In this document: positions 7,863 to 16,109 of the stretch, in pieces
Numbering within the stretch: the first letter of the stretch is position 1
How the letters are laid out: each line of letters opens with the position of its first letter
Assembly: GCF_030818545.1 (NCBI RefSeq)
Contig: NZ_JAUTAH010000001.1
Coordinates: 1,865,001-1,929,000 of the forward strand
Direction of reading: 5' to 3'
Length of the DNA: 64,000 nucleotides
Source: Brevundimonas sp. SORGH_AS_0993
GTDB taxonomy: Bacteria > Pseudomonadota > Alphaproteobacteria > Caulobacterales > Caulobacteraceae
The notes under the pieces: model-generated
Database searches by the model: none
What the model was told of the DNA's origin: nothing
The model's input: the letters and a program-made list of their open reading frames with translations, nothing else
Made by a program: the position numbers and the translations under genes

Positions 7863-9017
7863 TCAGGCGGGCGTCAGGTCGGCCCAGTAGTCGCCGCGAT
7901 AGGGCACGGCCAGAAACTGCTGATTGATCAGATCCAGAGTGGCGCGCGGGTTCAGATCGCCGAACAGTTCGGGATGAATCCACTTGGCCAGGACCTCGGT
8001 GGCGACGATGTCGATGGGCGAGTTGATCAGCTGATGCGACAGGCCGTGCGCGCGCCCCTGACGCACCGCCTTCAGGGTCGAAATGCCCGGACGGCCCGTG
8101 ACGCGGCGCAGGCCCGCCTGCGACTGTTCCGGCGTGAAGTCCGGCCCCACGACGAAGCCGCCGGCCTTGGCCAGGTGCGGGCCGCCGGTGGCGATATAGA
8201 CGTCCGGGTCGCGCTGGATGACATATTCCAGGTTCAGCTTGCCGGTCGGCGCGGCCAGGACGTCGGCCCCGATGTTGCGCCCGCCGACAAAGGCGATGTA
8301 GTCGCCGACATTGCCCCGCCCCGGCGAGTTGCAGCAGTCCGGCGTGATCATGGCGTGGGGTTCCAGGAACACCGTCGGCCGCTGGTCCATCGGCACGGTC
8401 GCCACCTTGGCGGAAATCGCGTCCAGCCGGGCCTTCTTGAAGGCGTTGAAGGCGGCGGCCCGCTCGCCGCGGCCGATCAGGGCGCCCAGCAGGGCCAGGC
8501 TGCGGGCCTGGTTCTCGAACGGATGGTTGAAGAAGTCGATGAAGGCGACAGGCACGCCCGCCGCCTGAAGCTGGGCCGCCTGTTCGTCGCTGGGGCCAGA
8601 CTCGACCGAGACCACCGCCATCGACGGCCGTGCGGCCAGGACCGCCTCCAGATTGAACGGCTCGCCCGAACGGGGGATTTTGGGCAGGGTCGCCAGAGCC
8701 GGGAATTTCTCGACATAGGCCCTGTACATGTCCGGGCTGATCCGGTTCACATCCCCGCTCCAGGCCGCCAGCAAGGAGACCGGATCGGGATGGATCAGGG
8801 CCAGGGCGGTCAGATAGCGGCCGTCGTCGATGCTGATCTTCTGGCCCGGCGACAGGGGCTGGACCGGCCGGTCGCGCAGGTCCTTCAGGGCGGCGCCGCT
8901 GGCCGCCTTCTCCGTCGGACCACAGGCCGCCAGCAACGAGAGGCCGCCCACCGACAGACCGCCCAGCCCCAGGAGGGCGGATCGGCGCGACAAGACGCAA
9001 TGGGGCGAGGCGATCAT
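7863..9017 (-). CDS. periplasmic iron/siderophore-type substrate-binding lipoprotein
   Basis: 384 residues, the length of a cluster III (FecB/BtuF-like) binding protein. The N-terminus has twin arginines (SRRSALLG) and a lipobox LLAAC with the lipidated Cys near residue 32, so it is a probable Tat-exported lipoprotein. Two lobes are recognisable: GRYLTALALIHPD and RPSMAVV in the first, then PTVFLEPHA and QRDPDVYIATGG in the second. It should deliver the ferric complex to the FecCD-type permease encoded at 3985. The ATG overlaps the stop of the periplasmic esterase by ATGA, supporting this start and translational coupling. Confidence 0.85.
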   Translation of the reverse strand: MIASPHCVLSRRSALLGLGGLSVGGLSLLAACGPTEKAASGAALKDLRDRPVQPLSPGQKISIDDGRYLTALALIHPDPVSLLAAWSGDVNRISPDMYRAYVEKFPALATLPKIPRSGEPFNLEAVLAARPSMAVVSVESGPSDEQAAQLQAAGVPVAFIDFFNHPFENQARSLALLGALIGRGERAAAFNAFKKARLDAISAKVATVPMDQRPTVFLEPHAMITPDCCNSPGRGNVGDYIAFVGGRNIGADVLAAPTGKLNLEYVIQRDPDVYIATGGPHLAKAGGFVVGPDFTPEQSQAGLRRVTGRPGISTLKAVRQGRAHGLSHQLINSPIDIVATEVLAKWIHPELFGDLNPRATLDLINQQFLAVPYRGDYWADLTPA

Positions 9018-9955
9018 GACAGGGGCTCTCCGGGCGCCGGACCCACGCCGGCCAGGGACAGAAGGGTCGGGATCAGGGAGGCGGCCAGCATTCCGCCATG
9101 CCCCTGGCCCGGCATCTGGCCATAGCGGACATCGACCCCCGCCCCGGTCAACTGCGTCGCCAGGTCGCGCGTCGCGCCGACGGGCACGGACGTCCACATC
9201 GGATGCACATGCAGACGCGACGACCGGCCCTTAGCCTCGTCCTCGCCCACCAGAAGGGTCAGGGTCATGTCCGGGCGCGACGGCCGCGCCAGAAGGGGCG
9301 GCGCCTCCTTCAACACCGCGCCATAGCCCCACCACAGCGACGGGCTGGCCGCCACGAAGGCGTGATAGGCGTCGGGCCGCGTCAGGGCGGCGTGCAGCAC
9401 GCACAGGCCGCCATAGGAATGGCCCCAGATCAGGCTGCGCCTCGGATCGACGGCGACGCGGCGGGCCACCTCCGGCCCGATACGGTCGTGCAGCAGGGTC
9501 AGGAAGGCGTCGGCCCCGCCGCCCGGCCGCCCCGCCGGATCGACGGCCGCCACATCGCCCGAGGGGCGCGGCGTATAGTCAAAGGCCCGCGCCAGGACAT
9601 CGAATTGGCGGTCGCCTTCATAGCCGATGGTGACGATCACGGGCGGGTCGCCCGCGTCCAGCCGCGCCAGCAGGGCCTCGTCGATCCGCGCCAGGGCGGC
9701 GTCGCCGTCCAGCAGCCAGGCGACCGGACGGCCCGAAGGCGGCGCGGCCTTCCGGGGCGTGGCGACCCAGATGCGATAGACGCGCGCGCCGTCCTCGGAC
9801 GTGACCGACAGCCGCTCGAACCGATAATAGGCCGAACCGACATCGGCGATGGTCCGCCCCAAGGGCGCGGCCTGGGCCGGCTGGGCCAGGGCCGGGGTCC
9901 GGGCGGCGGCCAGGGCCGCCACACCCAGGACGGCGATGAGCAGGGCGCGACGCAT
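9014..9955 (-). CDS. secreted IroE/Fes-type esterase (alpha/beta hydrolase)
   Basis: 313 residues with a signal peptide (residues 1-24, ending ALAQPAQ). The esterase core has the nucleophile elbow WGHSYGG near residue 175 and the IroE-like phrase AASPSLWWGYG. The catalytic His is probably in PGQGHGGM near the C-terminus. IroE cuts trilactone siderophores in the periplasm, so this enzyme may trim the ligand between receptor and permease. It starts in a TGATG overlap with the receptor gene and ends in an ATGA overlap with the binding-protein gene. It is paralogous to the cytoplasmic esterase at 3182-3949. Confidence 0.8.
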   Translation of the reverse strand: MRRALLIAVLGVAALAAARTPALAQPAQAAPLGRTIADVGSAYYRFERLSVTSEDGARVYRIWVATPRKAAPPSGRPVAWLLDGDAALARIDEALLARLDAGDPPVIVTIGYEGDRQFDVLARAFDYTPRPSGDVAAVDPAGRPGGGADAFLTLLHDRIGPEVARRVAVDPRRSLIWGHSYGGLCVLHAALTRPDAYHAFVAASPSLWWGYGAVLKEAPPLLARPSRPDMTLTLLVGEDEAKGRSSRLHVHPMWTSVPVGATRDLATQLTGAGVDVRYGQMPGQGHGGMLAASLIPTLLSLAGVGPAPGEPLS

Positions 9956-12045
9956 CAGAAGCTGTAGTTCACGCCGATCCAGCCGCGACGCCCATCGCCC
10001 TGGAAGTCATAGTCGGCGACATTGATCGCCTCGTCGCCCAGATTATAGACGCCGGCCTTGAGGCTGACCGTCGGGGTCACGCGCCAGTTCGCGCCGATGT
10101 CGACGGTGGTGTAGCTGGGGTAGCGGCGGCCCACCTGGGTGGCGCCGTTCAGGATCGGCTGGCCGTTCGAACCGACGCGCAGGCCCGCGTTCAGCTCCTC
10201 GCCATGATAGTTGACGGCGCCCCACAGGTTCAGCCGCTCGCTGGCGTCGTAGTCGGCGCGGAAGTTGGCCATGTGCTGGGGCGTGCGCGACAGCGGCAGC
10301 CCCTTGTAGGTCCCCGACTTCTGTTCCGAGTCGGTATAGGTATAGCCCGCCTTCAGCCCCAGCCGGTCGATGGGCCGCCAACGACCCGACAGCTCCACCC
10401 CCTGCAGATCGGCGTCCTGAAGATTGTACCAATAGTAGAGGCGATAGTTGGGGTTCTCGCTCCAGCGCGCGATGGACCCATCCTGATTATAGACCAGGGC
10501 GCTGTCGATCTTGTCCTTGAAGGCGGTGCGAAAGACCGTCGCGCTGGCCGACAGGGTCGTGGACGGATTCCACAGCACGCTGACCTCATAGTTCGTGCTG
10601 GTCTCGGGCGCGATGCTCGGATCGCCCAGGATGACGCCGCACGTCCCGTTCGGCCCGACCGAGCAATTGGCCCCGCCGGTGGTGTAGGCATAGCCCTGGG
10701 CCACCTGGCGCAGTTCGGGCGCGCGGAAGCCGGTGGAGACGCCCCCCTTGATCGTCCACGCCTCGGTCGGCGTCCAGACGGCGTAAAGGCGCGGGCTCCA
10801 GTGCGAACCATAGCGTTCGTGATCGTCGAAACGCAGGCCGGCGGTCAGGGCCAGACGCGCGTTCAGCCGCCATTCGTCCTCGACGAACAGGGCGCGCTGC
10901 CACACGGTGAAGGTTCCCGGCTGGGTCGCATTGACGCCGGGATTCAGGTCCACCAGCCTGTTCTCGACATATTGGCCGCCCACGACCAGCTGGTGATCGC
11001 CCAGCGGCGACCTCTCCAGCGGGATGTTGAACAGGGCGTCATAGACGGTGTTGGTCAGTTTTGGCGCGCGCGCATCCTGGGTGAAGACGCCGGCGCGGCG
11101 CGTGAAGGTCTCGCGCTGGGTTTCCTCGCGCAGGACCGACAGGGCGCTGGTCCCCCAGTCCCAACGGCCGTTCCAGCCCAGGGACGCGGCCGTGCGTTCA
11201 TTGGTGTTGTAGTTGGACGCGGCCGTGGCGGCCAGGGTCGCGCCCGCCGTGTTCTCGCGCTTCACATCGGTCCGGTCGACCTGCAACAGCACCTCGTGAT
11301 CGGTGTTTGGGGTCCAGGCCAGGCGGCCGGTCAGGTTCCAGTCCTCGCCGCCGTTGACGCCGCCCAGGATGCGATCCTCGTCGCGCTTGTAGCTGCGCCC
11401 CCAGATCTGGGCGCCCAGCACGCCGTCCACCAGCGGCCCGGCCAGATAGCCCTGCGCCTGGCGCCAGTCGCCGGACGCGCCGTTCTCCTGGGCGACATAG
11501 TCGCCGCCGATGGAGCCGCCCCAACGTTCGGGCACCTTCTTGGTGATGATGTTGATCACCCCGCCGATGGCGTCCGATCCGTACAACGACGACATCGGCC
11601 CGCGCACCACCTCGATCCGTTCGATGGCGCCCGACGGCGGGGTGAAGCTCTGTTCGAAACCGGCGTTGCCGTTGACGCGGCTGTCGCGCGTCGACTGGCG
11701 TTTTCCGTCCACCAGGATCAGGGTGTAGCTGCCCGGCAGGCCGCGAATATAGACGTCCTGATTGTTCGAGCCGCCGCTGACCGACACCCCCTCCACATCC
11801 CGCAGCGCATCGGTCAGGTCCGCGTTCGGGCGATTGGCCAGGGTTTCGGCCGTCACCACCGAGATCGAGGCCGGCGCCTCCACGACCCGCTGCGCCCGGG
11901 TCGAGGCCGTGACCACCACATCCTCTAGCGCCGCCGGCTGCTGAGCCTGATTCTGGCCCTGTTTCTGGCCTGCGATCTGGCTCTGGGCGAAGGCGGAAAC
12001 AGGCGCCACGGCGAAGACAGTGGCGAGAAGCAGACAACGGCGCAT
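9955..12045 (-). CDS. TonB-dependent outer-membrane receptor
   Basis: 696 residues. A signal peptide (ending SAFAQ) is followed by a TonB box (EDVVVTAST), a plug domain with RIEVVRGPMSSLYGSDAIGG, and a 22-strand barrel ending in the C-terminal aromatic (GWIGVNYSF). Plug residues such as GVINIITKK are typical of siderophore and cobalamin receptors. The ATG at 12045 is chosen because AAGGAT lies six to seven bases upstream and it opens directly into the signal sequence; an earlier ATG (12072) would add nine residues. It is the first gene of a five-gene minus-strand run. The esterase partners suggest a ferric catecholate-like ligand rather than B12; this is an inference. Confidence 0.9.
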   Translation of the reverse strand: MRRCLLLATVFAVAPVSAFAQSQIAGQKQGQNQAQQPAALEDVVVTASTRAQRVVEAPASISVVTAETLANRPNADLTDALRDVEGVSVSGGSNNQDVYIRGLPGSYTLILVDGKRQSTRDSRVNGNAGFEQSFTPPSGAIERIEVVRGPMSSLYGSDAIGGVINIITKKVPERWGGSIGGDYVAQENGASGDWRQAQGYLAGPLVDGVLGAQIWGRSYKRDEDRILGGVNGGEDWNLTGRLAWTPNTDHEVLLQVDRTDVKRENTAGATLAATAASNYNTNERTAASLGWNGRWDWGTSALSVLREETQRETFTRRAGVFTQDARAPKLTNTVYDALFNIPLERSPLGDHQLVVGGQYVENRLVDLNPGVNATQPGTFTVWQRALFVEDEWRLNARLALTAGLRFDDHERYGSHWSPRLYAVWTPTEAWTIKGGVSTGFRAPELRQVAQGYAYTTGGANCSVGPNGTCGVILGDPSIAPETSTNYEVSVLWNPSTTLSASATVFRTAFKDKIDSALVYNQDGSIARWSENPNYRLYYWYNLQDADLQGVELSGRWRPIDRLGLKAGYTYTDSEQKSGTYKGLPLSRTPQHMANFRADYDASERLNLWGAVNYHGEELNAGLRVGSNGQPILNGATQVGRRYPSYTTVDIGANWRVTPTVSLKAGVYNLGDEAINVADYDFQGDGRRGWIGVNYSF

Positions 12046-12076
12046 GACATATCCTTGAAACCCGCCCCGCACTTAA

Positions 12077-12091
12077 TGCGACTGGTTCGCA
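12077..12091. promoter_or_regulatory. candidate Fur-like operator upstream of the TonB receptor
   Basis: TGCGACTGGTTCGCA is an inverted repeat with 5-bp arms (TGCGA and TCGCA) and a 5-bp centre, lying 32-46 bases upstream of the receptor ATG, where a repressor would block transcription. The longer context TTAATGCGACTGGTTCGCAA shares the nine bases TAATGCGAC with the permease promoter (3984-3992). Fur is the natural candidate for a siderophore receptor, but the exact binding rule in this organism is not known to me. Confidence 0.35.
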
Positions 12092-12347
12092 AATGCAAGA
12101 AACCAGATCGTCGACGAGAATTCGGACCTGACCCGCGCCGTGCCAGACAGCTTTCAGAAACTCGCCCCGTCGTTCCCAGTTCGCGTCGGCCAACCACGGC
12201 CCGGCAGTGTGTCGGAACTCCGGTCCGGAGTAGTAAAACCACCGCGACGGCGACGGTCGTGACAAGCGACATCGGACCTGTGGGCGGCAACTGTCAGCGA
12301 CAGTGCTGTTCGGTCCGGCGCAAGTCTCTGATCAGAAACGCCTGGTG
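12092..12347. other. intergenic stretch without a recognisable gene
   Basis: Between the receptor promoter and the island boundary no reading frame with a plausible start, and no RNA signature, was found. The base composition is somewhat less GC-rich than the neighbouring core genes, as in the island that follows. Only short inverted repeats of 5-6 bp are visible. Confidence 0.4.
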
Positions 12348-12616
12348 TCCCCTCGGCTCCACCAAATCCTTCCTCCACAAGGGTTTGGACGGAAACAGGC
12401 GATAAATCTGACACCACGCTGCTACACACGGCTCCCAAGAGGCCGTCGAAAAAGCGTTCCCTTACAGTCAGTTCACCGTCCCAAGACTGTAGCACCACCT
12501 CGTCGCACACACCGTCCAAACGGCCCCTTCAACCGTCTCCTCGGTCACCTGATGCTCGGCGTCGGCAATCGTCTGGCCTGATCGTTCGGGGATCGACCTA
12601 CTACCTTCGACTTCGT
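12348..12616 (+). repeat. island leader copy A: tRNA-Ala 3' end plus integrase leader remnant
   Basis: From 12348 the plus strand matches the minus strand at the tRNA-Ala gene: the last part of the tRNA (TCCCCTCGGCTCCA plus CCA), the bases after it, and then about 225 bp corresponding to copies B (14564-14820) and C (17806-18062). By eye it is roughly 85% identical to them and stops matching after CTTCGACTTCGT. The integrase-leader reading frame stays open but runs into unrelated sequence. It looks like an old attachment-site remnant, yet it is inverted relative to the tRNA, which a simple integration would not give. Confidence 0.75.
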
Positions 12617-12625
12617 AAAGCTGGG

Positions 12626-12648
12626 CCGGAATCGGCAGCAAATTCCGG
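12626..12648. promoter_or_regulatory. inverted-repeat operator candidate of the Panacea TA pair
   Basis: CCGGAAT (12626-12632) and ATTCCGG (12642-12648) form perfect 7-bp arms around a 9-bp spacer, ending 15 bases before the GTG start of the Panacea gene. Antitoxins often autoregulate through such sites, so an operator is plausible. The site lies outside the leader repeat and seems to belong to the TA module itself. Confidence 0.45.
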
Positions 12649-12663
12649 ATTCGACTTGCGTGC

Positions 12664-13320
12664 GTGAGTCAAGAACAATTCCATTTCATTCTGGATTTGT
12701 TCACCGAAAGGGCTTACAAGCGCGCGGAGCGCGATGGATTGCCGTCGCTAACAGGCCACTCGATGTTCAACCCTCGCAAAGCAGCACAGGTCATTGCCTA
12801 TCTCGCACTCCAAGCGGGCGGGCGTATCGATGTTCTGAAGGCTGTGAAGCTTGTCTATCTGGCTGACCGCGACAGTTTGAAAACGTGGGGTGCGCCAATT
12901 TTGGACGAGCAGCATGTGTCAATGCCGCACGGTCCGGTCAACTCATCCACCTACTCTCATTTGAACGGTGAGCACGACCTCGCGGCATGTGGCTGGGCCG
13001 ACTACTTGGAGGATCAAGCCAACCATGTAGTGGGCGTCGTCGAAGGCGTGACTGCCGATGAGTTGGATGAGTTGTCCGATGCGGACATCCAATCTTTGGA
13101 TTCGGTCTGGGCGCAGTTCAAGCATATGACCAAGTGGCAAATCCGCGATTGGACCCACGACCGGAACAATGTGCCTGAGTGGGAAGACCCAAGCGGAAGT
13201 TCACGCCCTATCCCCTTGGAACGGATCATGACGATGGTCGGCATCGAGAATGCCGATGCTCAAGCCGATCTCATTCGAGATCATCGCAAGATCGACCGTC
13301 TGTTCGCCTCCCTGAGTTAA
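12664..13320 (+). CDS. Panacea-domain (SocA/PanA-type, DUF4065) antitoxin
   Basis: 218 residues. A Panacea domain is recognised by FNPRKAAQVIAYLA at about 37-50, LKAVKLVYLADRD, then MPHGPVNSSTY near residue 97 and the distal helix with WQIRDWTHDRNNVPEW. SocA of Caulobacter, which has this domain, is an adaptor/antitoxin that delivers the toxin SocB to ClpXP. Other Panacea proteins (PanA) are known to neutralise many unrelated toxins encoded beside them. The start is GTG; a 7-bp-arm inverted repeat lies just upstream. The next gene begins 6 bases after the stop, as in a two-gene TA operon. Codon use is less GC-extreme than in the flanking core genes, in line with an acquired island. Confidence 0.85.
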   Translation: MSQEQFHFILDLFTERAYKRAERDGLPSLTGHSMFNPRKAAQVIAYLALQAGGRIDVLKAVKLVYLADRDSLKTWGAPILDEQHVSMPHGPVNSSTYSHLNGEHDLAACGWADYLEDQANHVVGVVEGVTADELDELSDADIQSLDSVWAQFKHMTKWQIRDWTHDRNNVPEWEDPSGSSRPIPLERIMTMVGIENADAQADLIRDHRKIDRLFASLS

Positions 13321-13326
13321 AAGCGC

Positions 13327-13782
13327 GTGACGGTCGCCAAGCGGGGCACAATCCTCATCCCTTCAGGGCCGCCGCAAGACCCCGGCAGAATGCATCTGTT
13401 CGTTGTCTGCTCTGACCCGTGCCCTGAGGGGAAGCAGGTAATCGTATCGGTTTCGACACGAGTGAACTCTTTGTGCGACCCGACATGCATCCTGCAATCG
13501 CATGAGCATCGGTTTCTGACGAAGGAGTCTTTTGTCTTCTATCGGAAGGCCAGCATTGAGAGCCAGTCGGCCCTCGCCACGGGCCTACAGCGAGGAACAT
13601 TTACGTCCCACGACGATATGAATGCACAGTCCTTTCTTCGGATCGTAAAGGGCATCTGCGCTTCTCCGCAAACTCCGAGGAAAGTGAAAAAATACATAGG
13701 GTGCGAAGTGCCGACGCAGGATGGTGAGTCGGCACCGGCCCCTACTCCAGAGCAGCAATCGCCGACATCTCGTTCTGTTTGA
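13327..13782 (+). CDS. putative toxin partner of the Panacea protein (SH3-barrel/PemK-like candidate)
   Basis: 151 residues from a GTG six bases after the Panacea gene. I do not recognise a named family with certainty. The N-terminal 80 residues look like a small beta barrel: KRGTILIPSGPPQDPG, HLFVVCSDP, QVIVSVSTR, then DPTCIL..HEHRFLTKESFVFYRKA. The GTI-strand opening, and the D-x-C/T...H-x-F-x-x-x-S-x-V pattern, recall PemK/MazF-like toxins. The tail (about 125-151) is polar and low in complexity and overlaps the 3' end of the convergent truncated integrase, so the original C-terminus may have been altered on insertion. Assignment as a toxin rests mainly on its place beside a Panacea antitoxin. 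Confidence 0.6.
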   Translation: MTVAKRGTILIPSGPPQDPGRMHLFVVCSDPCPEGKQVIVSVSTRVNSLCDPTCILQSHEHRFLTKESFVFYRKASIESQSALATGLQRGTFTSHDDMNAQSFLRIVKGICASPQTPRKVKKYIGCEVPTQDGESAPAPTPEQQSPTSRSV

Positions 13783-14563
13783 GGTGTGTAAGATCGAGGT
13801 CTTCGTATCCAATCTTGCTCATGGCCTCATAGAGGGTTTGAGCGCGATAACCTCGACCATACGAAGCAGCAGTTTCACCGCCTTCGTTGCCGTTGCCAGA
13901 AGACCAACGACCAAGGGCGAGAGCGACCTCATGCTCGATGCGGGCCTCGCGTAGAGCGTCCCGGTAGCAGTGTCTGAAAGAGTGGAAGCAGGTCTTATCA
14001 CGAGACGCCCCAGCGCGCTCAAGGAACCGCCTGAACCACTTGCTGAACGGGTCGCTGTAGTAGCCGGTGCTGGACTTTTGGAGTTCGGAAAATAAGCGCA
14101 CGGCGCCAGCCGTTCGCCTCTGCTCCACGAAGGACAAGAACCCGATCTCGACCAGTTGGGGGTGGATAGGGATGAACCGTTCGCTGGCCGCCGTCTTCAG
14201 GCGTTTCCCGTTGTCGGCGTCAGACGGTCCTTCCGTCACGAAGAAGCAGTCCACTCCTTCAAGACGGTGGATGTCCGCGACATGTAGCTGGCATATCTCG
14301 TTCATCCTCATGCCCGAGAAGAGGGCGATGAGCGGCACCCAGAACCGCCCACGTCGTGGGTGCGCGTAGCCGGGTGTGGAGTATCCGGCCCAATCGTCAA
14401 CGCAGCCTCGGTAGATCGGCGCATCGAAGATCAGGCGTAGCTGCTCGGCGGAAAATGGAAGGCGTTTATCCCGCCGTCTCACCCGGTCGATGACCTGAAG
14501 CCCCTTGGCTGGGTTCCGCTCGATCCAGCCCTCGTTCTGACAGAAGTTCATCACCGCCCGGAA
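13742..14563 (-). pseudogene. 5'-truncated tyrosine recombinase (integrase) copy
   Basis: The reading frame gives 270 residues from an internal ATG (14554) and corresponds to about residues 274-534 of the full integrase at 16521-18125, with high amino-acid identity. The catalytic set is still present: SGMRMNEICQL with the first Arg, HSFRHCYRDAL with the H-x-x-R, GGWSS-like region (here LGRWSSG), and YGRGYRAQ near the Tyr. The arm-binding and core-binding N-terminal half is missing. Similarity to the full copy ends at CCGGAA (about 14563), where an inverted leader copy begins. The C-terminal end differs (HLKQNEMSAIAALE against HLTLG). It is almost certainly non-functional as an integrase. Confidence 0.85.
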
Positions 14564-14820
14564 ACGGAAACAGGCGATAAAACTGACACCACGCTGCTAC
14601 ACACGGTCCCCAAGAAACCGTCGAATAAGCGTTCTGCTACAATCACTTCACCGTCCAGAGCCTGTAGCACCACGCTGCTACACACACCGTCCAAACGGCC
14701 CCTTCGACCGTCTCCACGGTCACCCAATGCTGGACGGCGGCAATCGTCTGGCCTGATCGTCAGGGGATCGACCTACTATCTTCGACTTCGTGTCCCGAGA
14801 TCGTTGGCTGAGATCATCGG
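14564..14820 (+). repeat. island leader copy B (257 bp), inverted partner of copy C
   Basis: These 257 bases read on the plus strand like the minus strand of 17806-18062, with only a few mismatches near the start and no length difference. The content is the integrase leader plus its first codons up to LAEIIG. At its left end it abuts the truncated integrase head-to-head; at its right end it supplies the last bases and stop codon of hipA. It contains four TGCTACA motifs (14595, 14635, 14676 and, inverted, 14663), probable recombinase arm sites. Confidence 0.85.
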
Positions 14821-16109
14821 GTCTCCGGTTGCCCACGGTCCAATTGAACTCGAACCCACTTGGCTCGATCAGCGAAAATCGTCGCCAGCTTGTCGTTAAG
14901 AGCGTGAGCGGCGCCTTCGGCGGCGATCTGATCCCTGACGGTCGAAGCGAGATCGGGAAGCTGTTGAGCGAACGCCTCGATCCGACCCCTGACGACATCG
15001 AAGTCCAACCGGTTCTCATCGGCGAACCGCTGCCAGTGACGCAGGCCGATGTCGGCGAGGCGATATTCGCCGCCGATCTTCATGGCCAGCTTCACGTCTT
15101 GGAACTGCACCTGCGGGGCATAGGGCAGGATGCTCGCGACGTCGTAGATCGGCGCGAGGCGCGCGCGTCCCCCGGCCGCCAGCAAGAGCGAGAAATTCTT
15201 GGCGTGGGCGTCTGAGCCGCCGACCATCCAGTTGAAGATGCTCGCATCAACGAGCGTATCGACGTCTTCCTGCGGCTCCACGGATACCGCGCGCACCAAG
15301 GCGATGATGTCCTTGAGGCCGGGACCGGGCGCGTTCTGGTATTTGCGCTCAGGCGGCACGCCGAGAGCCTGACAGAAGTCTTCCTGATGGACGCGGACAC
15401 CCCCCTCGGGCGTAGGGATGCGATCATACCGCTCCAAGACGATGGCCACCTCGTCTTCGAACCTCTGCACCCGAGACTGGGCGACCGTCAGGCCAAGGGA
15501 TCGCAGGACCGACAGGCAGAAGTGCTCGTTCTCGGCTTGAGCTTCGAGATCGGCGGACGGCGGCTTCAGGATGTGGGTCGTGGGCAATCTGCCCATCGGA
15601 ATGCCCCATCGGCCGTCCTGCTGCATCAGGGCGATCTTGGGCTGGGCGCCCGCAAGGCTGAATTGGCCTCCGTCACCGGCGCGGCGCCATGCGCCCCGGT
15701 TGGTCCGCAGACCGGCGAGACGCTCGGCGACCTCCTTTGTGTCGAGCCACTCGACACCATCACGGTCGCCGCTGACCACGGCGTCCAAGCGATCTGGCTG
15801 AACGAATTGAACCGCCCCCGCGCAGTCCTCGCCGACCGCGCCGATCAGACCGAACGGCTGGCGCGCGCTGACATGAAAACGCGCGGCCCATTCACGGATG
15901 ATCTGCTCGTTGTCAGGCAGAAGGCCCCAGATGAAGGCGTTGATCGTCGCTCCAGTGTGGGTGGGCGCCGCCAAGGACATGCTGAGCGACAGCGGGACGG
16001 CGCCGCCCCGCGACCGCCAGTCTTCGCTGTAGGTGAACGATAGGCGCCCCTGCTCGTAGTCGAGATGGCCCGCCTCGACGCCGTTCATCAGGACGATGAG
16101 GCGGCTCAT
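14814..16109 (-). CDS. hipA: HipA-type serine/threonine kinase toxin
   Basis: 431 residues, normal for HipA. An N-terminal subdomain (1-100, LPDNEQIIREW) is followed by the kinase. The P-loop phosphorylation motif is SLAGAQPK with Ser near 151, ATP-binding Lys is near 182 in HILKP, the catalytic loop is GGSDAHAKNFS (Asp near 300, Asn near 305), and the metal-binding Asp is in IYDVAS near 323. All residues needed for kinase activity seem present. HipA phosphorylates GltX or related targets and stalls translation, giving persistence. Its start overlaps the hipB stop by ATGA. The last codon and stop (CGA TGA) come from the edge of leader copy B, so the extreme C-terminus has been rewritten by a rearrangement. 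Confidence 0.92.
   Translation of the reverse strand: MSRLIVLMNGVEAGHLDYEQGRLSFTYSEDWRSRGGAVPLSLSMSLAAPTHTGATINAFIWGLLPDNEQIIREWAARFHVSARQPFGLIGAVGEDCAGAVQFVQPDRLDAVVSGDRDGVEWLDTKEVAERLAGLRTNRGAWRRAGDGGQFSLAGAQPKIALMQQDGRWGIPMGRLPTTHILKPPSADLEAQAENEHFCLSVLRSLGLTVAQSRVQRFEDEVAIVLERYDRIPTPEGGVRVHQEDFCQALGVPPERKYQNAPGPGLKDIIALVRAVSVEPQEDVDTLVDASIFNWMVGGSDAHAKNFSLLLAAGGRARLAPIYDVASILPYAPQVQFQDVKLAMKIGGEYRLADIGLRHWQRFADENRLDFDVVRGRIEAFAQQLPDLASTVRDQIAAEGAAHALNDKLATIFADRAKWVRVQLDRGQPETR

Noticed and set aside
10204..11928. Long plus-strand open frame antisense to the TonB receptor
   Set aside because: Composition is Arg/Gly/Ala-rich with no ribosome site or family motif, as expected of antisense frames in GC-rich genes.
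9955..12300. Cobalamin riboswitch in front of the TonB receptor
   Set aside because: No B12-box-like or multi-stem conserved elements seen; the gap to the receptor start is short and carries an iron-like palindrome instead.
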